A stretch of DNA of 64,000 nucleotides. Source: Clostridium omnivorum. GTDB taxonomy: Bacteria > Bacillota > Clostridia > Clostridiales > Clostridiaceae. Of this stretch, positions 53,601 through 61,412 are shown in pieces; position 1 is the first letter of the stretch, and every line of letters begins with the position of its first letter. The stretch covers positions 3,322,728-3,386,727 of the forward strand of contig NZ_BRXR01000001.1 in the NCBI RefSeq assembly GCF_026012015.1, in the 5' to 3' direction. The notes below the pieces were generated by a model. That model did no database searches. It had not been told where the DNA came from and saw only the letters and a list, made by a program, of their open reading frames with translations. The position numbers and the translations under genes are program-made.

Positions 53601-53942
53601 TTGCATGAAATAGGAGTTATGATTGAAGTTGTTAAAATGGTTGAGAATTTTGCAAGAGAAAATAGAGTAACAAAAATTGAAAAGCTAGTCCTTCAAATAG
53701 GGGAACTATCACCCATGATTCCAAGATACATAGAAGAATGCTACCCAGCAGCAGTGTATGGGACGTCGCTAGAAAAAACGAAATTAGAAATTGAAATTTT
53801 GCCAGGAAACGGCATTTGCAAAGATTGTAATAAGGTTTTTAATCTTATTGAGAATAAAAATAAATGTCCACACTGTGGAAGCAGACATTGGGAGATACTG
53901 TGTGGAAAAGAGTTCATGATTAAAGAAATAGTCGCTTGCTAA
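53601..53942 (+). CDS. hypA: Hydrogenase/nickel metallochaperone HypA
   Basis: 113 residues, TTG start read as Met followed by the essential His-Glu, giving M-H-E-I-G, the nickel-binding N-terminus. The zinc site is formed by 'CKDC' and 'CPHC' in the C-terminal half. It works with HypB to deliver nickel to [NiFe] hydrogenase. AGAGGTGAT precedes the start. No hydrogenase structural gene is visible in this window. Confidence 0.92.
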   Translation: MHEIGVMIEVVKMVENFARENRVTKIEKLVLQIGELSPMIPRYIEECYPAAVYGTSLEKTKLEIEILPGNGICKDCNKVFNLIENKNKCPHCGSRHWEILCGKEFMIKEIVAC

Positions 53943-53952
53943 GCTGTGCAAC

Positions 53953-54015
53953 GGGGACGTTTCGCGTGGCACACGCCATTACTTATGGAACTGCGGGGAT
54001 GTTTCGCATGGCACA
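53953..54015 (+). repeat. REP-like direct repeat pair of higher GC
   Basis: Two 21-base units (53953-53973 and 53995-54015) of the form GGGGAyGTTTCGCrTGGCACA, differing at two positions and 42 bases apart. The pair is clearly richer in GC than its surroundings. It resembles the GGGGACGnTTC-type REP sequences linked to RAYT transposases in Firmicutes, but no transposase is present here. Probably a relic or mobile intergenic repeat. Confidence 0.55.
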
Positions 54016-54088
54016 ATAGAGTCAATTATGTACGTGACGTGGTGACACTTTGTATTGCGCAATATACAATATGAAATGGAGGGGTTTT

Positions 54089-54661
54089 ATGGCGCAAACA
54101 ACAAAAAAAGCACTAGCAGCTTCGCTGAAAAAATTAATTGCTGGAAAACCACTCGATAAGATTACTGTTATTGATATTGTGGAAGACTGTGAAGTTAATA
54201 GGCAAACCTTCTATTATCATTTTAAGGACATTTATGATCTTGTAGAATGGATTTATAGTAGCGAAGCAACGAAGGCTTTAGGTAACAAAAAAACTTATGA
54301 TACATGGCAGCAAGGCTTTGTACAAGTTTTTCAATATATTCTAGATAATAAAGCACTTGTAACAAATACCTATCATTCTGCTAATAGGGAGCATCTCCAG
54401 GGATTCCTTAGCAATGAATGCTATATTCTTTTAATGGGTGTTATAGAAGAAAAAGCTGCTGGTTTGTCAGTAAGAGAGGATGATAAAGCGTTTATATGTA
54501 ATTTTTACAAATACGGATTCGTGGGACTCATTGAACAATGGATTCGTACAGGAATGAGGGAAGATCCTTCTGCCATTGTTGAACGCTTAAGCATTCTTAT
54601 CCAAGGGGATATAGAACAAGCACTGAAAAAATTTAAAAAAGACAAAAGTTTATACAAATAG
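54089..54661 (+). CDS. TetR family regulator, probable controller of oleate hydratase
   Basis: 190 residues from ATG 54089 (GGAGGGG upstream). The helix-turn-helix is 'KPLDKITVIDIVEDCEVNRQTFYYHFKDIYDLVEWIY', as in the DhaS-like TetR group; the C-terminal part has 'KYGFVGLIEQWIRTGM'. A near-palindrome TTGTATTGCGCAATATACAA (around 54050-54069) lies just upstream and could be its operator. It precedes ohyA on the same strand, so it likely senses fatty acids and controls it. Confidence 0.85.
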   Translation: MAQTTKKALAASLKKLIAGKPLDKITVIDIVEDCEVNRQTFYYHFKDIYDLVEWIYSSEATKALGNKKTYDTWQQGFVQVFQYILDNKALVTNTYHSANREHLQGFLSNECYILLMGVIEEKAAGLSVREDDKAFICNFYKYGFVGLIEQWIRTGMREDPSAIVERLSILIQGDIEQALKKFKKDKSLYK

Positions 54662-54682
54662 GCATCTTTGTATAAACTTTTT

Positions 54683-54729
54683 ACAATGTAGGCCCTGTGT
54701 ACAAGCTTTAAACACAGGGCTTACATTGT
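54683..54729 (+). repeat. Long inverted repeat between tetR and ohyA
   Basis: ACAATGTA-GGCCCTGTGT pairs with ACACAGGGC-TTACATTGT, about 18 pairs with an 11-base loop. The tail is only modestly T-rich a little later. It may be the tetR terminator or an operator for ohyA. Confidence 0.6.
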
Positions 54730-54798
54730 CTATTGAGGAAATTTTTAGTTTTTTTTATCATATAAACATAGGATAAAATGAACTGGAGGGAATTAATA

Positions 54799-56568
54799 AT
54801 GTATTATAGTAATGGAAATTATGAAGCTTTTGCGCGTCCTGAAAAACCAGCTGATGTAGATAATAAATCAGCTTACTTAGTTGGAGCGGGTTTAGCTTCT
54901 CTAGCAGCAGCATGCTTTCTAGTAAGAGATGGACAAATGAAAGGTGAACACATTCATTTTCTAGAAGAGATGGATCTTCCGGGAGGAGCTTGTGACGGTA
55001 TCAGAAATAATGAAAAAGGCTTTATTATTCGTGGCGGAAGAGAAATGGAAAGTCATTTCGAGTGTTTATGGGATTTATTCCGTTCAATTCCATCAATTGA
55101 AACAGAAGGCCTTTCAGTACTAGATGAATATTACTGGCTAAATAAGAAAGATCCAAATTATTCATTACAAAGAGTAATAACAAATAGAGGAGAAGATGCT
55201 CACACTGATGGAAAATTTACTCTAAGTGATAAAGCTTCTATGGAACTTGTAAAGCTATTTATGACTCCTGATAAATATTTATATGATAAGAAAATGAATG
55301 AAGTGTTATCAGAAGACTTCTTTAATTCTAACTTTTGGTTATATTGGAGAACTATGTTCGCTTTTGAAGAATGGCATAGTGCTTTAGAAATGAAGCTTTA
55401 TTTCCAAAGATTTATTCACCATATTGGTGGACTACCTGATTTCAGCAGCTTGAAATTCACAAAATATAATCAATATGAATCCTTAATTCTTCCAATGATT
55501 AAATACTTGGAAGCACATGGTGTTCAATTCCAATATAACACTGTAGTAAAGAATGTTGTATTTGATATTACAGAGGAAAAGAAAGTTGCAAAGAAAATCA
55601 TCTGCGAACATGAGGGAAAAGAAGAATGCATAGACTTAATAGAAGATGATTTAGTATTCGTTACAAATGGCAGCTGTACAGAAAATGCTGCTTTAGGTGA
55701 TAATGATAATGCACCTGTATTTGATAATTCAATAAAAGGATGCTGGGAGCTTTGGAGAAATATTGCTGAACAAGATCCATCCTTTGGACATCCAGATAAG
55801 TTCTGTACTGACACTAAAGCAACAAACTGGGAATCAGCTACAGTTACAACTCTTGATGACAGAATCCCACCTTACATCGAAAAGATTTGTAAGCGTGATC
55901 CATTCAGCGGAAAGGTTGTTACAGGCGGTATAATTACAGTTAAGGATTCAAATTGGCTAATGAGTTACACTTTAAACCGTCAACCTCACTTTAAATCACA
56001 ACCTAAAGATCAATTAGTTGTATGGGTATATGGATTATTTACTGATGTACCTGGTAATTATATTAAAAAGCCAATGAGAGAATGTACTGGAACAGAAATA
56101 GTTGAAGAATGGTTATATCACCTTGGTGTTCCAGAAAATGAAATTCATGATATGGCAACAAAGTCAGCTAACTGTGTTCCATGTATGATGCCTTATATAA
56201 CTGCATTCTTTATGCCTAGAACAGCAGGTGACAGACCTAATGTAGTTCCAGATGGATGCGTTAACTTTGCTTTCCTTGGACAATTCGCTGAAGCACCTCG
56301 CGATGTTGTATTCACAACTGAATATTCTGTAAGAACTGCAATGGAAGCAGTATACACTTTACTTAATATAGACAGAGGAGTTCCAGAGGTATTTAACTCC
56401 TGCTATGATGTAAGAGTTCTTTTAGATTCAACATCAAAGATGATGGAGGGAAAGAAGATAACTGATGTAGATCTTCCAATTGAAGCAAAACAGGGTTTAA
56501 TGGAAGTTATGAAAAAGGTTAAAGGAACAGTTGTAGAAGAGTTGCTTGCAAGATATAATATAATTTAA
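54799..56568 (+). CDS. ohyA: Oleate hydratase (FAD-dependent fatty acid hydratase)
   Basis: About 589 residues from ATG 54799 (CTGGAGGG upstream). The FAD-binding N-terminus 'AYLVGAGLASLAAACFLVRDG' is followed by 'LPGGACDGI' and 'RGGREMESHFECLWDLF'. 'NFAFLGQFAE' and 'VFTTEYSVRTAMEAVY' near the end complete the family pattern ('myosin-cross-reactive antigen'). It adds water across the 9-10 double bond of oleic acid, giving 10-hydroxystearate, which detoxifies host or environmental unsaturated fatty acids. Probably regulated by the adjacent TetR. Confidence 0.95.
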   Translation: MYYSNGNYEAFARPEKPADVDNKSAYLVGAGLASLAAACFLVRDGQMKGEHIHFLEEMDLPGGACDGIRNNEKGFIIRGGREMESHFECLWDLFRSIPSIETEGLSVLDEYYWLNKKDPNYSLQRVITNRGEDAHTDGKFTLSDKASMELVKLFMTPDKYLYDKKMNEVLSEDFFNSNFWLYWRTMFAFEEWHSALEMKLYFQRFIHHIGGLPDFSSLKFTKYNQYESLILPMIKYLEAHGVQFQYNTVVKNVVFDITEEKKVAKKIICEHEGKEECIDLIEDDLVFVTNGSCTENAALGDNDNAPVFDNSIKGCWELWRNIAEQDPSFGHPDKFCTDTKATNWESATVTTLDDRIPPYIEKICKRDPFSGKVVTGGIITVKDSNWLMSYTLNRQPHFKSQPKDQLVVWVYGLFTDVPGNYIKKPMRECTGTEIVEEWLYHLGVPENEIHDMATKSANCVPCMMPYITAFFMPRTAGDRPNVVPDGCVNFAFLGQFAEAPRDVVFTTEYSVRTAMEAVYTLLNIDRGVPEVFNSCYDVRVLLDSTSKMMEGKKITDVDLPIEAKQGLMEVMKKVKGTVVEELLARYNII

Positions 56569-56570
56569 AT

Positions 56571-56609
56571 AAAAAAGTCCACTGATTTTAATAATCGGTG
56601 GACTTTTTT
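56571..56609. terminator. Bidirectional terminator after ohyA
   Basis: AAAAAAGTCCAC-GATT / AATC-GTGGACTTTTTT stem, T6 on both strands. Confidence 0.9.
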
Positions 56610-56619
56610 ATTATAAATT

Positions 56620-57432
56620 CTAATCCTCCAAAGGAAGCCATTCAAGAACTCTTTTAATATATGTATCCCAGAATTCCCAGTTATGCTCTCCAGGTCCTTC
56701 TTCATAAGTAACATCAATACCATTACTTATAAGGAAATCTCTGAAATTGCGATTGGCTACAACCAAAGAGTCCTCTGTACCGCATGCCATATATATTTTA
56801 GGGAAATGTATACTGCTATCCTGCTGCATCTTTTCTTTGATTAATTCCACAAGTACCGTTGGATTTTTATCACTTTTAACAGCCTCATTTAAGTCTCCAA
56901 AGCAATTTTCGAAGTATGCACGATTTCCAATCAAAGATCTCTCATCATAAGGCATGTTTAGGGTTTGTTCAAGGGTCAGAGCACTAGAGAGTCCTGCAAT
57001 GCAGCCAAAGTTTTCATTATATTTTAACCCATTTCTTATAGCACCGAAGCCTCCCATAGAAAGACCAGCTATAAATGTATCTTCTCTTTTATGAGAGAGA
57101 TTAAACATTTTTCTTGTAATCTCAACTAATTCCTTTCCAATAAACTCCCCATAGAAGTTTCCAGGTCTAGGATTGTCAACATAGAACGAATTATCTCCTG
57201 AAGGCATAACCACAGCAAGATTTTTCTCTTCTGCCCATTTTTGAATTCTTGTATGTGATAGCCAATTCATATAATCGCCATATATACCATGAAGAAGATA
57301 CAGAGTTTTATATGGTTTATCTTCTACAAAAGGCATTCCTGGTGATGGTTCCTTATCTGTTGGTAAAATAACTAGAATCGGAACACTTTTCATTAAAGAT
57401 TTAGAGTTAAAATTTACTTGTAATATAGCCAT
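56620..57432 (-). CDS. Esterase of the tributyrin/S-formylglutathione hydrolase-like family
   Basis: About 270 residues from ATG 57430-57432 (AGGAGG upstream; an in-frame ATG at 57462 lies inside a hairpin). Alpha/beta hydrolase with 'YLLHGIYGDYMNW', nucleophile elbow GLSMGG (about 130-135) and 'GPGEHNWEFWDTY' carrying the catalytic His. It resembles EstA/FrmB-type acyl esterases that remove acetyl or short acyl groups. No signal peptide. It has a structured leader of unknown class. Confidence 0.85.
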   Translation of the reverse strand: MAILQVNFNSKSLMKSVPILVILPTDKEPSPGMPFVEDKPYKTLYLLHGIYGDYMNWLSHTRIQKWAEEKNLAVVMPSGDNSFYVDNPRPGNFYGEFIGKELVEITRKMFNLSHKREDTFIAGLSMGGFGAIRNGLKYNENFGCIAGLSSALTLEQTLNMPYDERSLIGNRAYFENCFGDLNEAVKSDKNPTVLVELIKEKMQQDSSIHFPKIYMACGTEDSLVVANRNFRDFLISNGIDVTYEEGPGEHNWEFWDTYIKRVLEWLPLED

Positions 57433-57444
57433 TTTAATTCCTCC

Positions 57445-57560
57445 TATCGCTGGGGATACCATTGTATCGGCAAGAGTCCCAGTTAATTCTTAACGAAAAT
57501 TTCATTTGCTAACTTTTCCGTTAAAGGTCATTTAGGCCTTTAGCCCCAAATTTATCTTAA
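57445..57560 (-). promoter_or_regulatory. Structured RNA leader of the esterase gene, class not recognised
   Basis: Minus strand holds two alternative folds. Fold A: TTAACGGAAAA (57514-57524) pairs with TTTTCGTTAA (57490-57499). Fold B: GCTAAA (57539-57544) pairs with TTAGC (57508-57512), closing an AAAGG/CCTTT hairpin (57537-57541 with 57523-57527). The two exclude each other. A third hairpin (CTGGG..GATAC / GTATC..CCCAG, 57450-57482) lies only a few bases from the AGGAGG. It looks like a translational riboregulator. Confidence 0.5.
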
Positions 57561-57675
57561 AGTACTATTTTTATTTTATCCCTTTAGGCTGGAAGATGCT
57601 ATACCTTTAGTAGAATATTAGTATTTATGGCATAATTGCAACAATGGCTATGTTTTTATTTAAAAATTCTGGCAA

Positions 57676-57724
57676 AAAGTAATAAAATATATTTACAATT
57701 GCTAAATAAAGTAATAAAATCTAT
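57676..57724 (+). repeat. Direct repeats upstream of the RiPP exporter gene
   Basis: AAAGTAATAAAATATAT (57676-57692) and AAAGTAATAAAATCTAT (57708-57724) differ at one base and are 32 bases apart, about three helical turns. Direct repeats at this spacing in front of bacteriocin genes often bind a response regulator, though none is encoded here. Position and repeat are seen; role is inferred. Confidence 0.55.
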
Positions 57725-57781
57725 ATATAGGTAAAATAAATAATTTAACTTTTCAATAATAATATATAGGAGGTTATATTT

Positions 57782-59545
57782 GTGAAAATACTAAAATATT
57801 CAAGAGCTTCTAAACAAATATTAAATCTCTTTAAGCCTTATATTAATAAAATCATTTTTATAGTACTTACTATGGTTATAGGAACTATTATATCTATGTT
57901 AATACCCCTTCTTGCAAGGAAGATAGTGGATGAGGGGCTAATCAATAAAGATATATACGTAGTTGCGAAATATTCTTTAATAAGCCTTTTGGTAATTATT
58001 ATTCAGCAATTCACTGAGTTTGTTCAAACAAAGAATACCTTAAATATAAACAGTAAAATTAAATATAGATTAAACAGCAAATGCATATCAAAGCTGTTTA
58101 AGGTTAAGATGAGCTATTTTGATAACAATAATGTAACTGAAATAATGAAAAATATCTCCATGGATATTGAAAATATTTTAAAGCTGTCCGATAGCTGCAC
58201 TCTGCTCATTATAACAGAAAGTCTTAAATTTATAGGGGGAATTGTGGGACTGCTGCTCATCAACTACAAGCTTACCCTATGTGTTCTATTATTTATCCCT
58301 ATAAAGTATAAGATAACCTTATTACTATCTAAGAGAAAAGAAAATCTGTTTAAAGATTATATGAAATATAACTCGGATTACTACTCCTGGTTTGGAAACA
58401 CAATATCTGGAATTAGAGAGATAAAGCTTTGGAATGTTTATGATATTAAGAAGATGGAATTTACTAAAAAGCAGAGGGATTTAATAAAGACAGATGTAAA
58501 GTTTGGATATTTAGACAGGGTAAATGAAATAAGCCAAGCACTTCTGCTTCAGGGTTTAACTACTGTGCTGTATATTTTAGGAGCCTTTATGGTTATAGGC
58601 AGCAGCTTAAGTATAGGCAGCTTATTTGCCTTCCTCACGTATTCAACCTATGTAACAAATCCAGTTTCAATAATACTGAATGTAAGGTATTCCTTTTCTG
58701 CTATATTTCCTTCCGCTAAGAGGCTATTTGAGTTTTTAGATATGGAAGATGAAGAGTTTAACTACAGAAATAACAGGGTCAAATATAGAACTATAAATGG
58801 AGATTTGGAATTTAAAGATGTTAGCTTTTCTTATAACGAGGAAAAGAGTGCATTGAAGAAGATAAATCTTAAGATTAATAGAGGCGAAAAGGTGCTTTTG
58901 CTTGGTAACAACGGTTCAGGAAAAAGCACGCTTATAAAATTGATTTTGGGATTATATGAGCCTACTGAAGGTAATATTTTTATCAATAATCTTAACATAA
59001 AACAATTAAAGTTCAAGGATTATAGAAATATATTTTCTGTTGTGAATCAGGACAGTTACATATTTGATGGGACTGTGAAGGATAATATCAGCCTGTTTTC
59101 CAAGATGAATAATGAGGAAATGGAAGAGATATGCCAAAAGAGCGGGGCTATAGAATTCATTAACAACCTTCCTAATAAATATGAAACTATTTTAGGGAGA
59201 AAGGGAGTTAAGCTGTCAGGAGGGCAAATTCAGAAGCTGGCTATAACAAGAGCAATGGCCAAGGATTTTGAAGTGTTGATTTTTGATGAAGCAACTTCCA
59301 GCTGTGATTTTATGAGTCAGCTATATATAAGGGACTTGATTAGAAAATCCTTTGTAGATAAAACAGTAATAATGATAACACACAAAATAGATATAGAGCT
59401 ATTACAGTCTGTAGACAAAATAATTATCTTAGATAATGGAGAAGTGGACTCTGTAGGTACTCATGAGGAGCTTTTAATTGAAAGTGTCAGCTACAAAAGA
59501 ATGCTGGATAAGTATTACGAAAGCATAGGTGAAAAGGTGGTATAA
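57782..59545 (+). CDS. ABC exporter associated with the RiPP locus
   Basis: 587 residues, GTG start after AGGAGG. Six-helix membrane domain (1-310) fused to an ATPase with Walker A GNNGSGKST, signature 'KLSGGQIQK', Walker B 'VLIFDEATSSCD' and H-loop 'MITHKID'. No N-terminal C39 peptidase domain, so it does not itself cut a leader. Homodimeric type. It is first in the locus and probably exports the matured peptide; leader removal may fall to the subtilase downstream. Confidence 0.88.
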   Translation: MKILKYSRASKQILNLFKPYINKIIFIVLTMVIGTIISMLIPLLARKIVDEGLINKDIYVVAKYSLISLLVIIIQQFTEFVQTKNTLNINSKIKYRLNSKCISKLFKVKMSYFDNNNVTEIMKNISMDIENILKLSDSCTLLIITESLKFIGGIVGLLLINYKLTLCVLLFIPIKYKITLLLSKRKENLFKDYMKYNSDYYSWFGNTISGIREIKLWNVYDIKKMEFTKKQRDLIKTDVKFGYLDRVNEISQALLLQGLTTVLYILGAFMVIGSSLSIGSLFAFLTYSTYVTNPVSIILNVRYSFSAIFPSAKRLFEFLDMEDEEFNYRNNRVKYRTINGDLEFKDVSFSYNEEKSALKKINLKINRGEKVLLLGNNGSGKSTLIKLILGLYEPTEGNIFINNLNIKQLKFKDYRNIFSVVNQDSYIFDGTVKDNISLFSKMNNEEMEEICQKSGAIEFINNLPNKYETILGRKGVKLSGGQIQKLAITRAMAKDFEVLIFDEATSSCDFMSQLYIRDLIRKSFVDKTVIMITHKIDIELLQSVDKIIILDNGEVDSVGTHEELLIESVSYKRMLDKYYESIGEKVV

Positions 59546-59722
59546 AGAATTTGTATTTTTTAATTTCTTATTAAAAAATTCAGATAAATAAACAAGAGAG
59601 GAGGGGAGATACTACATAAACTTAGGAAAAGTGCTTGTAATTTAAGCTGACCTTTAAGCTTGGCATGACACAAAGTATTAAATTAATTAAATTAAAAGGT
59701 AATGAGTGAAGGGAGAATTATT
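59546..59722 (+). other. Region between the exporter and the precursor gene
   Basis: It holds GAGGAGGGGAG at about 59595-59605 with no ATG, GTG or TTG at a fitting distance, and a weak promoter-like TTGGCA followed 17 bases later by TTAATT near 59658-59686. The precursor may therefore have its own promoter. I see no gene. Confidence 0.35.
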
Positions 59723-59884
59723 ATGAAAAAATTAAACAAAAACGTAAATCTTAGAAAAGAGAATTTGGAAGCTTACAATGCTTATAGCTGTACTTGCAGC
59801 TGCAGCAGCTACTGCACTGGTGGATATCCATCTTCCTATTATAATTTTAAGGCACTTCAAGCAGACGTAACTATGGAATATTAA
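59723..59884 (+). CDS. RiPP precursor peptide, CLI_3235-like Cys-rich bacteriocin precursor
   Basis: 53 residues from ATG 59723 (GGGAGAAT upstream). The leader is 'MKKLNKNVNLRKENLEAYNA'. The core 'YSCTCSCSSYCTGG' has four Cys (23, 25, 27, 31) in a CxCxCxxxC pattern, followed by a tail rich in Tyr, Ser and Ala. The layout matches the CLI_3235 family of clostridial precursors found beside CcpM radical SAM enzymes. The maturase would be expected to modify Cys or nearby residues; the exact modification is not known from sequence. Confidence 0.85.
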   Translation: MKKLNKNVNLRKENLEAYNAYSCTCSCSSYCTGGYPSSYYNFKALQADVTMEY

Positions 59885-59888
59885 TAAA

Positions 59889-59926
59889 AATCAGGATTCA
59901 GGGTTAATCCCTGAGTCCTTTTAAAT
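59889..59926 (+). terminator. Hairpin between the precursor and ccpM
   Basis: AGGAtTCAGGG / CCCTGAgTCCT stem (59893-59918) and a short TTTT tail. A leaky terminator would give more precursor than maturase, as in many bacteriocin loci. Confidence 0.6.
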
Positions 59927-59957
59927 AACATTAATTCCAAGAGAGGGAGGGGCAAGT

Positions 59958-61394
59958 ATGGAAGATAACAAAGCATTTATACATCAATTTAGCACTTATA
60001 ATAACGACTATGTGTATGATGTAAATACTAACGAAATACTTAAAATAAATAAAGAGTGCGGTGAAATACTAAAGTGCGTACAGAAGGGTGAAATAGGTGT
60101 ACAAGCTATAGAGCATAATGAAGTTCTAAATAAGATTAAAGCTCATGGCTACCTTTCAAGTCATAGATTATCTGAAATAATACATCCAGAAGATGAACTA
60201 TTGGAATTTAGACTTAACAATAAGTTAAACATGGTAATTCTTCAAGTTACACAGCAGTGTAATTTAAGATGCAGCTATTGTCCTTACTCTGGAGGATATT
60301 ATAATAGAGAGCATGCAAATAAAAAGATGAATTTTGATATTGCTAAAAGGGCCATAGATTTTTATATGAATCGCAGCGCAGACAGTGAAGCATTAAGTGT
60401 AAGCTTCTATGGTGGAGAGCCATTATTAGAGTTTGAACTTATTAAAAAGTGTATTGATTATGTTGAAAGTAAGGCAGAAGGTAAAAAAGCCTTTTTTAAC
60501 ATGACCACTAATGCCACCTTGCTTACTTCTGAAATTGTTCGGTATATGCAGCAGCACAATATTGATTTAATGGTAAGCTTAGATGGACCAGAGCAGGCCC
60601 ATGATAAAAATAGAGATTTTTATGGAGGAAAGGGCACCTTTGAAACTGTTGTAGAGAGACTGGAGATGGTAAAGGAACAGTTTCCTGAATTCTTTAAGAC
60701 TATAACCTTTAATTGCGTAATGGATCTTGATAATGATTTTGGTTGTGTAAGCGAATTTTTTACCAGCTTTGATGTGATAAAAGATTCTCATATTAATTTT
60801 TCAAGCTTGAATGATGATCATGCTAAAGATAAAAGAAACGTCAATAAAGAAGATTATGTATCAAAGTACAACTATGAATTGTTTAAATTATTCCTATCTA
60901 AAATAGGTAGATTTGATGAAAAGAATGTATCGAAAATGGTATTGGGCTATTACAGCAATCTTCAAACTAAGATTTTTCAGGAAAGGCGTACAGAAGGGCA
61001 GAGGGAAAAGGGACATCCTGGAGGACCATGCGTTCCTGGAGCTCAAAGGCTGTTCGTGGATATATACGGGAATCTATATCCTTGTGAGAGAGTAAATGAA
61101 TCTTCTAAGGCTATGAGAATAGGACATATAGACCAAGGTTTTTATATGGATAAGGCTAGGGAGATATTAAATATAGGAAAACTAACAGAAGAAAGCTGTA
61201 AAAACTGCTGGGCCTACAGATTTTGTTCTTTATGTGCTTCAGCAGCAGACGACTTAACAGAATTATCTGCTGAAAGAAAAAGTGAAGGATGCAGAGGGGT
61301 TAAGGCAGGGATTGACAGAATGATGAAGGATTACTGTATTTTAAAGGAGAATGGAGATTCCTTTGAGAGCATTAAATTAGTGGAATATATTTAG
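59958..61394 (+). CDS. ccpM: Radical SAM-SPASM peptide maturase (CcpM-like)
   Basis: 478 residues, start after GAGGGAGG. An N-terminal peptide-recognition-like segment (1-95) precedes the radical SAM motif 'QQCNLRCSYCPYSGG' with CxxxCxxC (about 100-107). 'SFYGGEPLLEF' and 'MVSLDGPEQAHD' are further SAM-domain marks. A C-terminal SPASM region has Cys clusters around 'YPCERV', 'CKNCWAYRFCSLC' and a last Cys near 'EGCRG', for two extra 4Fe-4S centres. It is expected to modify the adjacent Cys-rich precursor, by analogy with thioether-forming enzymes. Confidence 0.9.
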   Translation: MEDNKAFIHQFSTYNNDYVYDVNTNEILKINKECGEILKCVQKGEIGVQAIEHNEVLNKIKAHGYLSSHRLSEIIHPEDELLEFRLNNKLNMVILQVTQQCNLRCSYCPYSGGYYNREHANKKMNFDIAKRAIDFYMNRSADSEALSVSFYGGEPLLEFELIKKCIDYVESKAEGKKAFFNMTTNATLLTSEIVRYMQQHNIDLMVSLDGPEQAHDKNRDFYGGKGTFETVVERLEMVKEQFPEFFKTITFNCVMDLDNDFGCVSEFFTSFDVIKDSHINFSSLNDDHAKDKRNVNKEDYVSKYNYELFKLFLSKIGRFDEKNVSKMVLGYYSNLQTKIFQERRTEGQREKGHPGGPCVPGAQRLFVDIYGNLYPCERVNESSKAMRIGHIDQGFYMDKAREILNIGKLTEESCKNCWAYRFCSLCASAADDLTELSAERKSEGCRGVKAGIDRMMKDYCILKENGDSFESIKLVEYI

Positions 61395-61412
61395 AATATG
61401 GAGATGAAGAGC

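Noticed and set aside
59590-59650. GAGGAGGGGAG site that looked like the start of a small gene before the precursor
   Set aside because: No ATG, GTG or TTG lies at a workable distance; the following frame starts with ATA and is only a few codons long.
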